Assembly: GCA_964035545.1 (NCBI GenBank)
Contig: OZ037770.1
Span: 14,978,642 to 15,042,641, forward strand
Length of the DNA stretch: 64,000 nt
Reading direction: 5' to 3'
Source: Bugula neritina
Lineage: Eukaryota > Bryozoa > Gymnolaemata > Cheilostomatida > Bugulidae
Under the pieces are notes generated by a model. That model made no database searches. It saw only the letters and a program-made list of their open reading frames with translations, and was not told where the DNA came from. Below are positions 1-9,903 of the stretch, piece by piece (within the stretch, counting starts at the first letter, position 1; each line of letters begins with the position of its first letter). Made by a program: the position numbers and the translations under genes.

Positions 1-69
1 CTCTTGAAGTTTCTCACTTATTTGACGTACCAAAACATCCAACTGCTTAGCTGCACTTTCTGCAGGCAT
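1..69 (-). CDS. 5' coding exon of an unidentified gene, cut by the window edge
   Basis: On the minus strand an ATG at 69-67 opens a frame that stays open to the window edge, giving 23 codons that begin MPAESAAKQLDVLVRQ. The peptide is hydrophilic with leucine and valine spaced as in a short amphipathic helix or coiled coil. It has no signal peptide. I do not recognise the family from so few residues. No intron donor is visible before the edge, so the exon probably continues to the left. The start is supported only by the ATG and by the protein-like composition compared with the AT-rich DNA to its right. Confidence 0.35.
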   Translation of the reverse strand, partial: MPAESAAKQLDVLVRQISEKLQE

Positions 70-1495
70 GATCGACGATCAGGAAAGAAGTAATCCTACA
101 ACATTTCCAGTTTTACCATTTTATAACTTTTTCACACTAGATATCAGACTAGGAGTGAAAAAATTGGGTAGCAAGCAAACAATATCAGACACTCAAATAT
201 AAATATAAAACTTCACTATTACTTACTTGGCCTATCAATAGTAGAGTAACATAGCAAAAACTAGATTTGTTATAAAAACCTGAATCATTGCGAATTAGCA
301 TCCAATTACAAGATTAAGTAATTTAATTGGAATATTTTGTTCTGTTATATTTAAAATGACAGTTTTGGTATTTAAAACAGCGTAGAACAGACAATCTATA
401 ATGGTTTTTTACAAGCTGTACTCAATTTTTAGAGTAAATGACTGCGAATTGGTTACTTGATTTTTTTAAAAGGGATTCAGTTTGAATTGAAATTTGATAT
501 ATTTAATTTCGATAATTCTTGTCTGTCACTGGAACTGGCTAAAAGTGATGAATGATTACCAAATAGTTCTGATTCAAGCTGTTGTTATTATTGTAGAGAG
601 TAAGCTGAACCAAAATCTGTGAATAGCAGTTTATCAATTTGACTTTTTACTCGTTAGAAAGTTTAACTCAAAGTCAATAACTTGGAGGTTAAGTGCAGTA
701 TCAATATCGGCAACTTATAGTAGTATCAGTAACAATGCTTTTTTTCAGTATAATAGTAAGCCTAGCATCTTACTGGGAAGCATCTATCTGGGTTAAAACT
801 GATTATAAGTGAGACAGCATTTAGATAAATAAATATTACATTAGTAGATAAGAAAACTCATTGTAAGAGAAAGAGTGTTAAGTTTGTTTCTCAACTTCAA
901 CTAAGTCACTATCTCAACAAGCAGAATAAATTAATTGTTAGAATTTTTATTTTAAATGCTGCTTTACTATGGTAGTAATAATTATTGGTAAAACTTCAAC
1001 TTCATAAGCCACTACAGTAAAACTGATTACAGGAAAACTATTCATTGTCAAACATTTCAGTTGTGATAAAAGAAAGTATAAGCCTATGTTATCATTATCA
1101 TTCATTTTAATTATTCATAGCATGATCGGTCAGTAATAAATGTTTATGAAAATGATAGTCTTAAAAGTAGATAATTATAATTACAAAACCAACTAGTTGC
1201 TAGCAAGTGTACTAAGAGTTAGTTATAGTATTTACTATTAGTATAAACCAACTACTATTAAACTACGACTCATTTTAACTTATACAGGATAACTAAATCT
1301 ATTACTATAATTCATACCATAGTGATATATATTTATACTAACACTTACATTTAATATTATAGTTATACTATTACTAACCCGCTACATTTCAACTATCATC
1401 ATTTTAATATTTATCATCAAAATTCCCCTTACAGTTAGTTACTAACTCTTTGTACTAAATTTGCAACATAAATGATATTATCAATAATTTGGATA
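70..1495. other. AT-rich non-coding stretch
   Basis: No reading frame of protein-like composition, RNA gene or transposon end is visible here. The left part would include the 5' untranslated and promoter region of the minus-strand gene that begins at 69, but I see no clear TATA or initiator element. Confidence 0.5.
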
Positions 1496-2145
1496 TTACA
1501 TTTACTATCGGTATCACTATTGGCATCGCTACGAATATCACTATCAGTATCACTATAACTATAAGTATGTCTACGAGATTGAGTATGACTATGGTCTATG
1601 ACTTATGACTTGAGCATCAGTAAGACTAAGTGAGGATGATTATCACTATCACCATGATAATGAAGTATAAGTATCCCATATAGCCTATGGCTATAGGTAT
1701 TCGACATCAAACTCATACCCAGTATCAGTATCAGTATGACTATGAGTTTGAGTACGAGTATCACATTCACCGAGTATCAATATTGTCAATATGTATGAAT
1801 ATGACTGTCTGACATCTGTCTATCACTATTAGTATTAACTATCATACTGTCACTATGACTATGAGTATGACATTGACTATCACTATGAGTGCACCAGTAT
1901 TACTATTACTATTAGTAATACAGAGTAACAGTATTACTATTAGTATTACTACCACTAGTATTACTGTATTGGTATTACACTATTAGTATTACTATCAATA
2001 TTAGTAAATTAGTATTACCATTACTATTAGTATTACTATTACTAGTATTAGTATTAGTATTAGTATTACTATTAGTATTACTATTACTAATAGTAATACT
2101 AATAGTAATACTAATAGTAATAGTATTAGTATTAGTTTTAGTATT
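1496..2145. repeat. cryptic simple-sequence tract of tri- and hexanucleotides
   Basis: The sequence moves from degenerate hexamers built on ATCACT/AGTATG (about 1500-1880) into a purer run of TAG/TAT/TAC triplets such as TTAGTATTACTATTAGTA (about 1890-2140). Near 2040-2120 the triplets are arranged as an imperfect palindrome (ATTACTAATAGTAAT). Related triplet tracts recur at 46760-47050 and 48890-48990. Confidence 0.8.
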
Positions 2146-2893
2146 TCTTGACTTTATTGAGAATATATTCGTTTAATTGGTTGAGAAACATTGAACCCAG
2201 ACCAAATTATGTAAAACCACGACGTTGTAATAAATGCAATAATAATTTCAAATAAATAACTAACTTATGGCAACACCGTGACAAAATAGATTTAGAAACG
2301 AATTTCATGAAAATGACGGGTCATAATGAGTTTGACTACAATAGAAAATGAAAGTGAAACTACTCGATTAGCCTAGCTCATCAGGACTAAATATTTATCG
2401 GTAAACTCTAGAAATACTTTTGAACCCTTAGTGATTTCTTCGGGGGGAAACAACTCTAAAAATATATAGTCCAACTTAAATCTTGTTTTAATTGGCAATT
2501 TGTGAAAGATAACAATATTTTATTATTTACTAGTTACTATTGTTACTAAAAACTCAATCAAACTTTGAATTCAACTACCATACTAAATAATAAACAGCCC
2601 TCAGTATAAAATGAGGTTATTTTTAGTAGCCTAAATAAGAAGAAATAAACAATTTTTTTGGTGATGCTACCTATGGTTTAAAATATTCAATTTAAGAATA
2701 GATCTATATATATTATTCAAAAATTGACAAAACTGATGACTATAAAATATGTTTGCAGGTTAAATTTATCAAAAGCTTAAGGGACTTTGAACGTGCCCAA
2801 TATACACTGTATATATATAGAATACAGTACATATGATATCATGCATATGCATGTTTGGAGTTAGTTTATGATACTACATAGGAGAATACATGG
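2146..2893. other. AT-rich non-coding stretch
   Basis: Nothing supported by the sequence was found here on either strand. Confidence 0.5.
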
Positions 2894-3093
2894 GAAGCAG
2901 CCGTGGTCCAGGTGTTAAAGCGCATATGGCTTAGTAAACATGGAGTCATGGGTTCAAACCTCAGTAAAGGCTAAAAAGAGCATCCAGTCATAGTTTCTCC
3001 AGTGCCACATATATATGAATATATATAAGTCTTCAGCCCCCCCATAAACATTGTTTCCACATGAATGGTAACTATAAATATGCTTGAGTTGCA
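2894..3093 (+). mobile_element. tRNA-derived SINE, family A
   Basis: The head GCAGCCGTGGTCCAGG reads as a tRNA A-box region, and GGGTTCAAACC is a B box about 50 bp downstream, so this is a tRNA-like pol III promoter. Downstream is AGAGCATCCAGTCA, a block shared with the copies at 20100-20323 and 57025-57238, and a tail GGTAACTATAAAT that matches GGTGACTATAAAC in the other copies. The copy has diverged (AT insertions in the middle). The central block resembles the conserved core of tRNA SINEs known in molluscs and other invertebrates; that likeness is from memory. Confidence 0.65.
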
Positions 3094-4051
3094 GGAGTTA
3101 TTATATATAGTAAAATATAGTAAATCGTATATAATATCATACAGTACAAAGCGCATAGTATGTGACATATAGTATACATAGATTCACAGCATTAAACAGC
3201 ATGTAGTCATATCTGTTAGCTAACTTCCATGATAAAGTACTCAGATGATTTAATACAGGTGTGGTGTAGTGTAGCTAGATGTGGCTAGAAGTCATAATTT
3301 AAATTTAAATATTAAAGTCTCTTGAGAGAATACAAAGTTTGAATACTAATATGTTTCATCGTGCAATGTGTAATAAATGTACATTAATTATGCACATACT
3401 GAAGTAAAGCGTATTATGTTTGAAATTCCTACACTTCTAGTAGGTAAAAGAGTAAATTGTAAAAATCGGCCACCAGTTCAGAAATGTTAACTGATTCCAA
3501 TAAGAAAAATGTAATAAATAATAATTATAGTTAATTAAGAAGTAGTTAACCATGTCAATAAATAGAGGTACACAATATATATTATATATTTTTCATATTA
3601 TATGTGCTTAAATGTTAGAGAAATATAAATATGAATGTTTATATAATCATAGATACAGAATAAAATGATGGAAATAAAATATTCCAACAATTCAGAGTAA
3701 AGTAATACATTATAATATTATGCAAAGACCCAGGATAGTTAAGTGTAAGTATATGTAATATGATGGTGTTTTGTAGCGTTACAAAGCTTTTAGTAACCAT
3801 ATATAGCTGGTAACAAATAAATATTTTTATACCAACTAAATTGAAATTCAAATAATATATAAGTAAATTAATTTAACAGAAAGATTAATTAAATAGCACA
3901 TTAAGTATAAAAACACAAAAGTTGCACCGGCACAAAAGCCTATGCACTTTATAATGCTGCCAATAGCCTGCAGTAGTAGCTAACAAGGCAGCATATCACA
4001 GCTAATCTCTTATGTTTTATTCTTCTTACAAAAGTTATTTATAAATTTTAT
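3094..4051. other. AT-rich non-coding stretch up to the retroelement
   Basis: No supported gene. Short open frames here are AT-rich and not protein-like. The last four bases, TTAT at 4048-4051, are the left target-site copy of the retrotransposon that follows. Confidence 0.5.
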
Positions 4052-4616
4052 TGTAGTAAACTGTGGGTTCTGAATGCAACTAGTGCCTACATGCTCTAGA
4101 AAGAATAAGCCAAGTATTTGAGTACAAATGAGGATAACCTTTATTGTATCAGATACAGCTCATGTGGTCCTACTACCAGCGAGCTCCAGTAGTAGTCTGA
4201 AGCTACACTGGAAACTCGCCTGCTTTTATACACAAGAATTCACATCTAGAATGTTCCAACAGACAAAAGAAAGTTAAGCTTGACAGTAACAAAAGAAAAA
4301 TAGACAAAGGAGAATGAATAATTCAATAGGCCAAGAATTTAGCTATAATAACAACCTATTGAAGGCATTCATAAAAGCTACACAAATTTCCAGTATCAGT
4401 ATTAATGCAAAACGATGAAATAGCAAAAAGGGAAAATAACTCTGGAAATGCGTATTTAATAAAAATTACATTATACTGAAAGCTTAATCACAATAATAAG
4501 GCATTAGAAAGCTAGTGCAACTTAGCTATAATTACAGCATTCAAAACGATACGCAACAGTAGTTGTAATACTGACTCACGCAGTTAAAAACTAATAGAGG
4601 GTGAAAATCCATTACA
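4052..4616 (-). repeat. 3' LTR of element 1
   Basis: Begins TGTAGTAAAC and ends CCATTACA on the plus strand. It is collinear with 10835-11399 at a constant offset of 6,783 bp and no mismatch was seen. A minus-strand AATAAA (4140-4145) and TATAAAAG (4223-4230) are conserved with the other LTR. Confidence 0.95.
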
Positions 4617-4632
4617 TTCTCCCCCCATCGAA
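4617..4632 (-). other. polypurine tract of element 1
   Basis: On the minus strand the sequence directly before the 3' LTR is GATGGGGGGAGAA, a purine run that abuts the LTR without spacer, as expected for the plus-strand DNA primer of an LTR element. Confidence 0.85.
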
Positions 4633-4803
4633 AAGCATCCCCTTTTCGATAGCAAAACAATGATTCCACACACAAAAAATAAAACACAAACGTAGAAAAA
4701 TATGCGGTTAACAGGAAAGTATTATGATTAATCACACGTAACACGAGAATATTTACAGTTCAGTTGGCTATTGCCAGCGGCCCCTGGTTGTCCGGTTTTA
4801 TCA

Positions 4804-7800
4804 TTAGAGGTAGTGCACCAGGCTTCCTATCTCTTCTGTACTTGGATCGAGGATACGGGACCAGGCCTCGATTGCGCTATCCAGGATGCACTCTCGGTAA
4901 GGAAGTGCCATACTCTGCCCGTGACGGGGCAATTGTGGGTGGGTTGGCTGAGTCTGTTCTTCTATCTGGCTGCCTGGTGCTCCAGATATCCAATACTGGC
5001 GGGCGACCAGGGCCCGAGGCATTGCCAGTATTGGAGAGTCCTCTTCGTCTCTGCCTGCGAGGTGGTCGCCGTATAGAGTGCCCTGCTCCTCCCCAGCTGT
5101 GAGCTGGAGCTCAACCGGTTCGGGGTCAGGGCCACTAACGCTGGCGGAACACACCTCGGAAGAGGGGGTGTCGTACTGCTGGCTGCGGGGAGCCGAAACA
5201 GGAGCTGGTGGGGGAGGGGAGTCGGATCGACTGGCCTCCTCGGTATCCTTACGCTCCTCTGTTTGGGTATCTGGCGAGGTAATTCCCATAGCTGATGCTA
5301 GTGTCTGAATAACAGTGTTTAAATTATACTTAGGGGTATCAGGATTAGAATTCAACTTGAGCTGTAACTCACGTGCTAGCTGTGTGAAATCTTCTTCTTG
5401 GTGGAATTCTCCGGGGTGATGGAGGGAATTTCCAGCCAAGATGGGGTGGTCGTCCGTACTGGGTGGGTTGTCCTCATGAGGGGGCCACTCCAGGTGCCCT
5501 ACAGCATAGTCTGCCAGATACCTGGGGGGTCTTCTTGACCGCTGGCTCCTCTCAATTGGAACAGGCACCGGTGGTGTTGGTGGCTCCTGGGCTACCCTAG
5601 TAGGGGGGTCCCCGCCTTCACCCAACACGGGGGTGGGGGTGTCCTCCCCCAGGGAGGGTGGTGGTCCTAGGGCTTGCCGCTGTTCCTGTTCCCGCTCCTC
5701 TCTCTGCTGTCGCTCCAGCTGCTCTATCAAGGCGGCCTGCTCCTGGTCCGACTCTCTGGGAACCATAATTTCCACCTCTCGGGGCTGGGTGGCCCGTCCT
5801 CGACGGTTGGGCTGACGGTGGGGCTCCAGGAGGGGTGGAGCCTGACCCACCGCGTCTGGGCTGGCATGGTAAGGTTTGAGGCGCTGCTCGCTCTGGACGG
5901 AGATCTGTCCAGAGCGCTCCACACGGTACGTGTGGTTGGGCAGCACCTCCACTACGCAGTAGGGACCGACGAACTTGGGCTGAAGCTTAGCCGACTGTCC
6001 GCGTCGCCTACGGTAGCTCACCATCCAGACCCAGTCTCCCACCTGGTACAACGGGGGCTCCTCTGAGTCCTCTGTGCGGGTCTGCCACTGCTGGGTGCGC
6101 AGCGCATCATGAGCTTTGCCCATGATGTCCATCAGACCCTCCACATATTCGTGTACCGGTGACTCGGGGGCAGGAACATGGTATGTCAGGTGTTCCGGGA
6201 CCCGCGTCTCTCGGCCTAGCATCAGGAAGTTTGGGGTCTCCTGTGTGGCGGAGTGTGGTGTGCTGCGGTAAGCCCGCATGATCTGCGGCAGCACCACGTC
6301 CCATTCTTCCTGACCTCGACCAAGGAGCAGGCTCCTGAGCGCGTCACCCAACATCCTGTTGTTCCGCTCGACGACTCCGTTCCCTTGCGGGTGATATGGG
6401 GTGGTCCGACTCTGGTTCACCCCCCATATCCGGCAGAGGTCTCCCATGAGCTGGGACTGGAACTGGGCGCCCTGGTCCGTATGTATCTGCTCGGGCAAAC
6501 CGAGGTAACAGAACACATTTTGGTCCAGGGTCCGGGCCACCGTGGGGGCGGTTGCGTCTGGGATAGCCAGAGCATCCGCCCACCGGGTAAAGTGGTCCGT
6601 GAGCACCAGTATCCAGGTGTTCCCTCTGGCGGATAACGGCATAGGCCCGACGAGGTCTACCGCCACTACTTGCCACGGTCGACCAGCGTACAGCCGGCGT
6701 CGACCAGTGGTTTCCGTGGGGCGGCCATGCTTGCTAGCTTGGCAGACCTCGCATTGCCGTACCCGCAGTCGTACGTCCCGAGTCATTCCGGGCCAATACC
6801 AACGCAGCCGCAGACACCTGATGACCCGACTGACTCCAGAATGAGCCTGCTTATGGGTGTCCCAGATCAGTTCCCGTCGGAGGGCGCGTGGACAGACGAC
6901 GCGGTCCCTCTCCTGCTGACGGTTGTCTGCTGCTAACGTTATCATCAGGAGGCCATCAGGACTGACCTTGAGGGCATCCCAGCGACGACAGAGGAGTTGG
7001 AACTCAACGTCTCCCTGCCGCTGCTGTTCCTCGCTAGGTCGTCGGCCCTCCTTCTTGGCCCGGAAAATGTCCGCTACCGCGCCGGGTAGCGTCTCCTGGA
7101 GTCGGCACAGCTCCTTGACATTCTGGTACAGAGTGGGGTTGGCGTGAAGCGCCTGGACGTCGTCTGAGTGGGTTTCGGTCCGAAGATGGCCGTGCTCCCA
7201 CCGATAGACGGCGCCCTCCCCTAACTCTGTTTCCACGTCAAGGCGAGCGGGTCCCCCGTCTCGCTTCTCAATGTGCAGGCATTGCTTACAGTCCTCTACC
7301 GGCCGGCGGCTCATGCCGTCGGCGTTCCCGTGCTTCCGGCCAGCACGGTGCTCTATCCGGTAAGAGAACTCGGCAAGAATCTCTAGCCAACGAGCCACCT
7401 GGCTCGAGGGCTCCGCACGTTTACACAGCCATATCAGTGATGCATGGTCTGTTCGCAAACGGAACGTTCTCCCATACAGATATGGCCGAAAGTGCTTGAC
7501 CGCCTTGACTACTGCTAGGAGTTCCTTCCTAGTGGTGCAGTAGTTCTTCTCGGCAGCCGCGAGAGTCTTGCTGTAGTAAGCCACGACCACCTCACTTCCA
7601 CCCTGGACTTGAGACAGGACAGCTCCCACGCTGTGGTCGCTGGCATCGGTGTCCAGGATGTACTCTTGGGCTGGATCAGGATACGCCAGAATTGGCGCCT
7701 CCATTAGCCGCTGCTTGAGGTGGTCGAATGCCTGCTGCTCCTCCTGTGTCCACTGCCACCGGACCCCCTTTGCGGTCAGCCGATTCAACGGCTGAGCCAC

Positions 7801-9900
7801 TCCTGCGAAGCCAGGTATGTACTGCCGGTAGTACCCTACTAGGCCCAGGAACGCGCGCAACTCAGGGAGGTCACGGGGGACAGTCCACTCCTTCACAGCC
7901 TGTACCTTCTCCGGGTCGGTAGCGACCCCATCACGGCCAACCACATGGCCCAGGTACGTGACTTCCGGCTGCAGGAGTGCACACTTGGAGGGCTTCAGCT
8001 TCAGTCCAGCTGCCCGGAGACGGTCAAAGACCTCCCGCAGACGACTGACATGAGTCGAGAAGTCTGGGGAGATGACAATGACGTCGTCCAGATAGATGAG
8101 GAGGGTCTTCCAGTGTAACCCACTGAGGACCTGCTCCATGAGCCGTTGGAAAGTTGCCGGAGCGGACGTTAGTCCAAATGGCAGTACTTTCCACTTCCAG
8201 AGCCCGTCGCGGGTGATGAACGCTGCTTTGTCCTGGGCATCAGGACTGAGGGGTACTTGCCAGTACCCGCTAAGCAGATCCAAAGTACTGAAGTACTTGC
8301 TACCCGCGAGGGCATCCAGAGACTCATCTATCCGTGGGAGAGGGTAGGCATCCTGGATGGTAACGCTGTTGAGTCTGCGGTAGTCCACGCAGAATCTCCA
8401 GCTACCATCCTTCTTCTTGACCAGGACTACTGGAGAGCTCCACGCACCGTGGGCAGGCTCAATCAGATCCCGGTCGAGAAGATCCTGTACCTGTCGGCTC
8501 ACCTCCTTCTCCTTCTCCGGGCCTAGACGCCGGGTAGGCTGCCTGATGGGAGTGGTGCCGGCTGCCAGGGGTATCTCGTGGGAGATGACCTTGGTCAGCC
8601 CCATGTCTCTATCGCCACGACTGAAGACATCACTGTACTCCGCAAGTAGTTGAGCCAGTACTTGGCGTTCAGTACTACTTGTACAGTTTCCACACGCTCC
8701 ATCATACAGGTCAGCCATATGCTCCGGGACTGCTCCTCGTCTGGTGTGAGGGGGGTTCCCCTGGGTGTCGGCCACTGTCTCCAGTGCTGGACCCACATCC
8801 GCTTCCTGGATGGAGTGGTACTTCCCCACCAGCGCTCCAGCCGATAATCGGACAGGTTCCGTGAAGGGGTTGATGCACTGCACGAGGAGCTCCTGCCGAC
8901 AATCTAGCCGATTTAGGCTGTTTGCTAGTCGGATCGCTCCGTGCGTTCCCTCAACCACCCCCAGGTCGGCGATCCCCTTGCAGTTGACTCTGCAGCGAAG
9001 AGTCGCCTGGGATCTCCCCGGAACCGTGCAGTCCCGCACTACCTGGACTCCGCCCACCAAGGGCCTTCCGAACTTGTCGACGCAGACAAGTTCCTTCCCA
9101 GCCATCACCACCACTGACTTCTGGAAATCCATGTGACACTGGTGTTTCTCCAGAAACGGCATTCCCAGGATGGCGTCCTCCTTCAGCTGGCTGACTATGA
9201 ACGTCTCGTGAATTGCTTGATCACGGACGCGTCCAGGTAGTGAAATGACGCCGTAGAAAGGAATGCATGATCCGTCCGCCAACGTACCATGCGCACCTTC
9301 ATACGGCTCGAGGCTCGCCCGCTCTCGTGCACCAAGAGTGTCAAAGAGACGCCTACTCAGCAGGTTGGTAGTGCACCCAGTATCCAGTAGGAATGTGGCA
9401 GCTTTACCCGAAATCTTTCCGGGTAGGAAGTAGCTGCTTCCATACGGCTGGGTGCTCCTGGAGCGGTCAGTCTCTGGGGGAGACACAACTTGGGTCCGCA
9501 CAGCGGGCCTCCTCTTCGTCTTAGAGACAACGGGGGTTTTCTGAGGTCGGGAGGGTAGCTTGGGGTACTCTTGCGAGTAAGCTGAATCCTCCTCCACAAC
9601 CTCCTCGGGCAACCCCGCGAACCGGTTCTGGAGTGGCCAGGCCGGAGGATCGGGCAGACCTTGCGGTCTCCGAGATCTCCGAGGTGCCTGCCATCCTGCT
9701 TCTTCTAGCTGCATCCGGGTCTCGAGTGGCACGGCCGGAGGATCGGGTAGACCTTGCGGTCTCCGAGATCTCCGTGGCCTCTGCCACTCGGTATCGGCAG
9801 ACCCTGTGGAGGTCTCTTCTTCTCCTCTCCGAGTCCTATCCCGGATGGGATTGGCGTGAGGCCCACGGTTGGCGGAAGTTACCGTGAGCCTTGGGTGTTT
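4804..9900 (-). CDS. pol: Pol polyprotein of element 1 (protease, RT, RNase H, integrase)
   Basis: About 1,642 residues are encoded downstream of a GTG codon at 9732, but the frame is already open from 9915, so expression by -1 frameshifting from gag near 9897-9903 is the likely start. Residues below count from 9732. The aspartic protease motif DTG is at about 117-119. RT has the FSTLDLLSGY block (Asp about 485) and YLDD at 547-550. The RNase H block DTDASDHSVGAVL is near 695. Integrase has a zinc domain (H960, H964, C994, C997) and D1026, D1086, E1122, with 35 residues between the last two. A GPY motif follows at about 1256. About 350 further residues are proline-, glutamate- and arginine-rich with no domain I recognise. 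Codon use is GC-rich, unlike host exons. Confidence 0.93.
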   Translation of the reverse strand, partial: KHPRLTVTSANRGPHANPIRDRTRRGEEETSTGSADTEWQRPRRSRRPQGLPDPPAVPLETRMQLEEAGWQAPRRSRRPQGLPDPPAWPLQNRFAGLPEEVVEEDSAYSQEYPKLPSRPQKTPVVSKTKRRPAVRTQVVSPPETDRSRSTQPYGSSYFLPGKISGKAATFLLDTGCTTNLLSRRLFDTLGARERASLEPYEGAHGTLADGSCIPFYGVISLPGRVRDQAIHETFIVSQLKEDAILGMPFLEKHQCHMDFQKSVVVMAGKELVCVDKFGRPLVGGVQVVRDCTVPGRSQATLRCRVNCKGIADLGVVEGTHGAIRLANSLNRLDCRQELLVQCINPFTEPVRLSAGALVGKYHSIQEADVGPALETVADTQGNPPHTRRGAVPEHMADLYDGACGNCTSSTERQVLAQLLAEYSDVFSRGDRDMGLTKVISHEIPLAAGTTPIRQPTRRLGPEKEKEVSRQVQDLLDRDLIEPAHGAWSSPVVLVKKKDGSWRFCVDYRRLNSVTIQDAYPLPRIDESLDALAGSKYFSTLDLLSGYWQVPLSPDAQDKAAFITRDGLWKWKVLPFGLTSAPATFQRLMEQVLSGLHWKTLLIYLDDVIVISPDFSTHVSRLREVFDRLRAAGLKLKPSKCALLQPEVTYLGHVVGRDGVATDPEKVQAVKEWTVPRDLPELRAFLGLVGYYRQYIPGFAGVAQPLNRLTAKGVRWQWTQEEQQAFDHLKQRLMEAPILAYPDPAQEYILDTDASDHSVGAVLSQVQGGSEVVVAYYSKTLAAAEKNYCTTRKELLAVVKAVKHFRPYLYGRTFRLRTDHASLIWLCKRAEPSSQVARWLEILAEFSYRIEHRAGRKHGNADGMSRRPVEDCKQCLHIEKRDGGPARLDVETELGEGAVYRWEHGHLRTETHSDDVQALHANPTLYQNVKELCRLQETLPGAVADIFRAKKEGRRPSEEQQRQGDVEFQLLCRRWDALKVSPDGLLMITLAADNRQQERDRVVCPRALRRELIWDTHKQAHSGVSRVIRCLRLRWYWPGMTRDVRLRVRQCEVCQASKHGRPTETTGRRRLYAGRPWQVVAVDLVGPMPLSARGNTWILVLTDHFTRWADALAIPDATAPTVARTLDQNVFCYLGLPEQIHTDQGAQFQSQLMGDLCRIWGVNQSRTTPYHPQGNGVVERNNRMLGDALRSLLLGRGQEEWDVVLPQIMRAYRSTPHSATQETPNFLMLGRETRVPEHLTYHVPAPESPVHEYVEGLMDIMGKAHDALRTQQWQTRTEDSEEPPLYQVGDWVWMVSYRRRRGQSAKLQPKFVGPYCVVEVLPNHTYRVERSGQISVQSEQRLKPYHASPDAVGQAPPLLEPHRQPNRRGRATQPREVEIMVPRESDQEQAALIEQLERQQREEREQEQRQALGPPPSLGEDTPTPVLGEGGDPPTRVAQEPPTPPVPVPIERSQRSRRPPRYLADYAVGHLEWPPHEDNPPSTDDHPILAGNSLHHPGEFHQEEDFTQLARELQLKLNSNPDTPKYNLNTVIQTLASAMGITSPDTQTEERKDTEEASRSDSPPPPAPVSAPRSQQYDTPSSEVCSASVSGPDPEPVELQLTAGEEQGTLYGDHLAGRDEEDSPILAMPRALVARQYWISGAPGSQIEEQTQPTHPQLPRHGQSMALPYRECILDSAIEAWSRILDPSTEEIGSLVHYL
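9641..9783 (-). repeat. in-frame 93-bp direct duplication in the pol N-terminal region
   Basis: GCCGGAGGATCGGG starts at 9641 and again at 9734, and the match continues for about 50 bp with few changes. The 93-bp period is 31 codons, so the peptide SRRPQGLPDPPA occurs twice in the linker between the frameshift site and the protease without breaking the frame. Confidence 0.8.
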
Positions 9901-9903
9901 AAA
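9859..9903 (-). promoter_or_regulatory. predicted -1 ribosomal frameshift cassette
   Basis: On the minus strand the gag frame reads CCT TTA AAC, giving the heptamer T TTA AAC (9903-9897), a classic X XXY YYZ slippery site. Slipping back one base reads TTT AAA, which is exactly the open pol frame. A 5-nt spacer (9896-9892) is followed by an 11-bp stem: AGGCTCACGGT at 9891-9881 pairs with ACCGTGGGCCT at 9869-9859 with one G-U pair and an 11-nt loop. The gag stop (9881-9879) lies at the top of the stem. The pol frame is closed by TAG at 9918-9916 just upstream, so pol can only be entered after that point. Confidence 0.8.

Noticed and set aside
2971-3851. Short minus-strand frames
   Set aside because: AT-rich composition, no homologous pattern, and one overlaps SINE family A.
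5633-9887. Many open frames of 60-140 aa opposite to or out of frame with element 1 pol
   Set aside because: Shadows of a GC-rich coding region; none has its own motifs.
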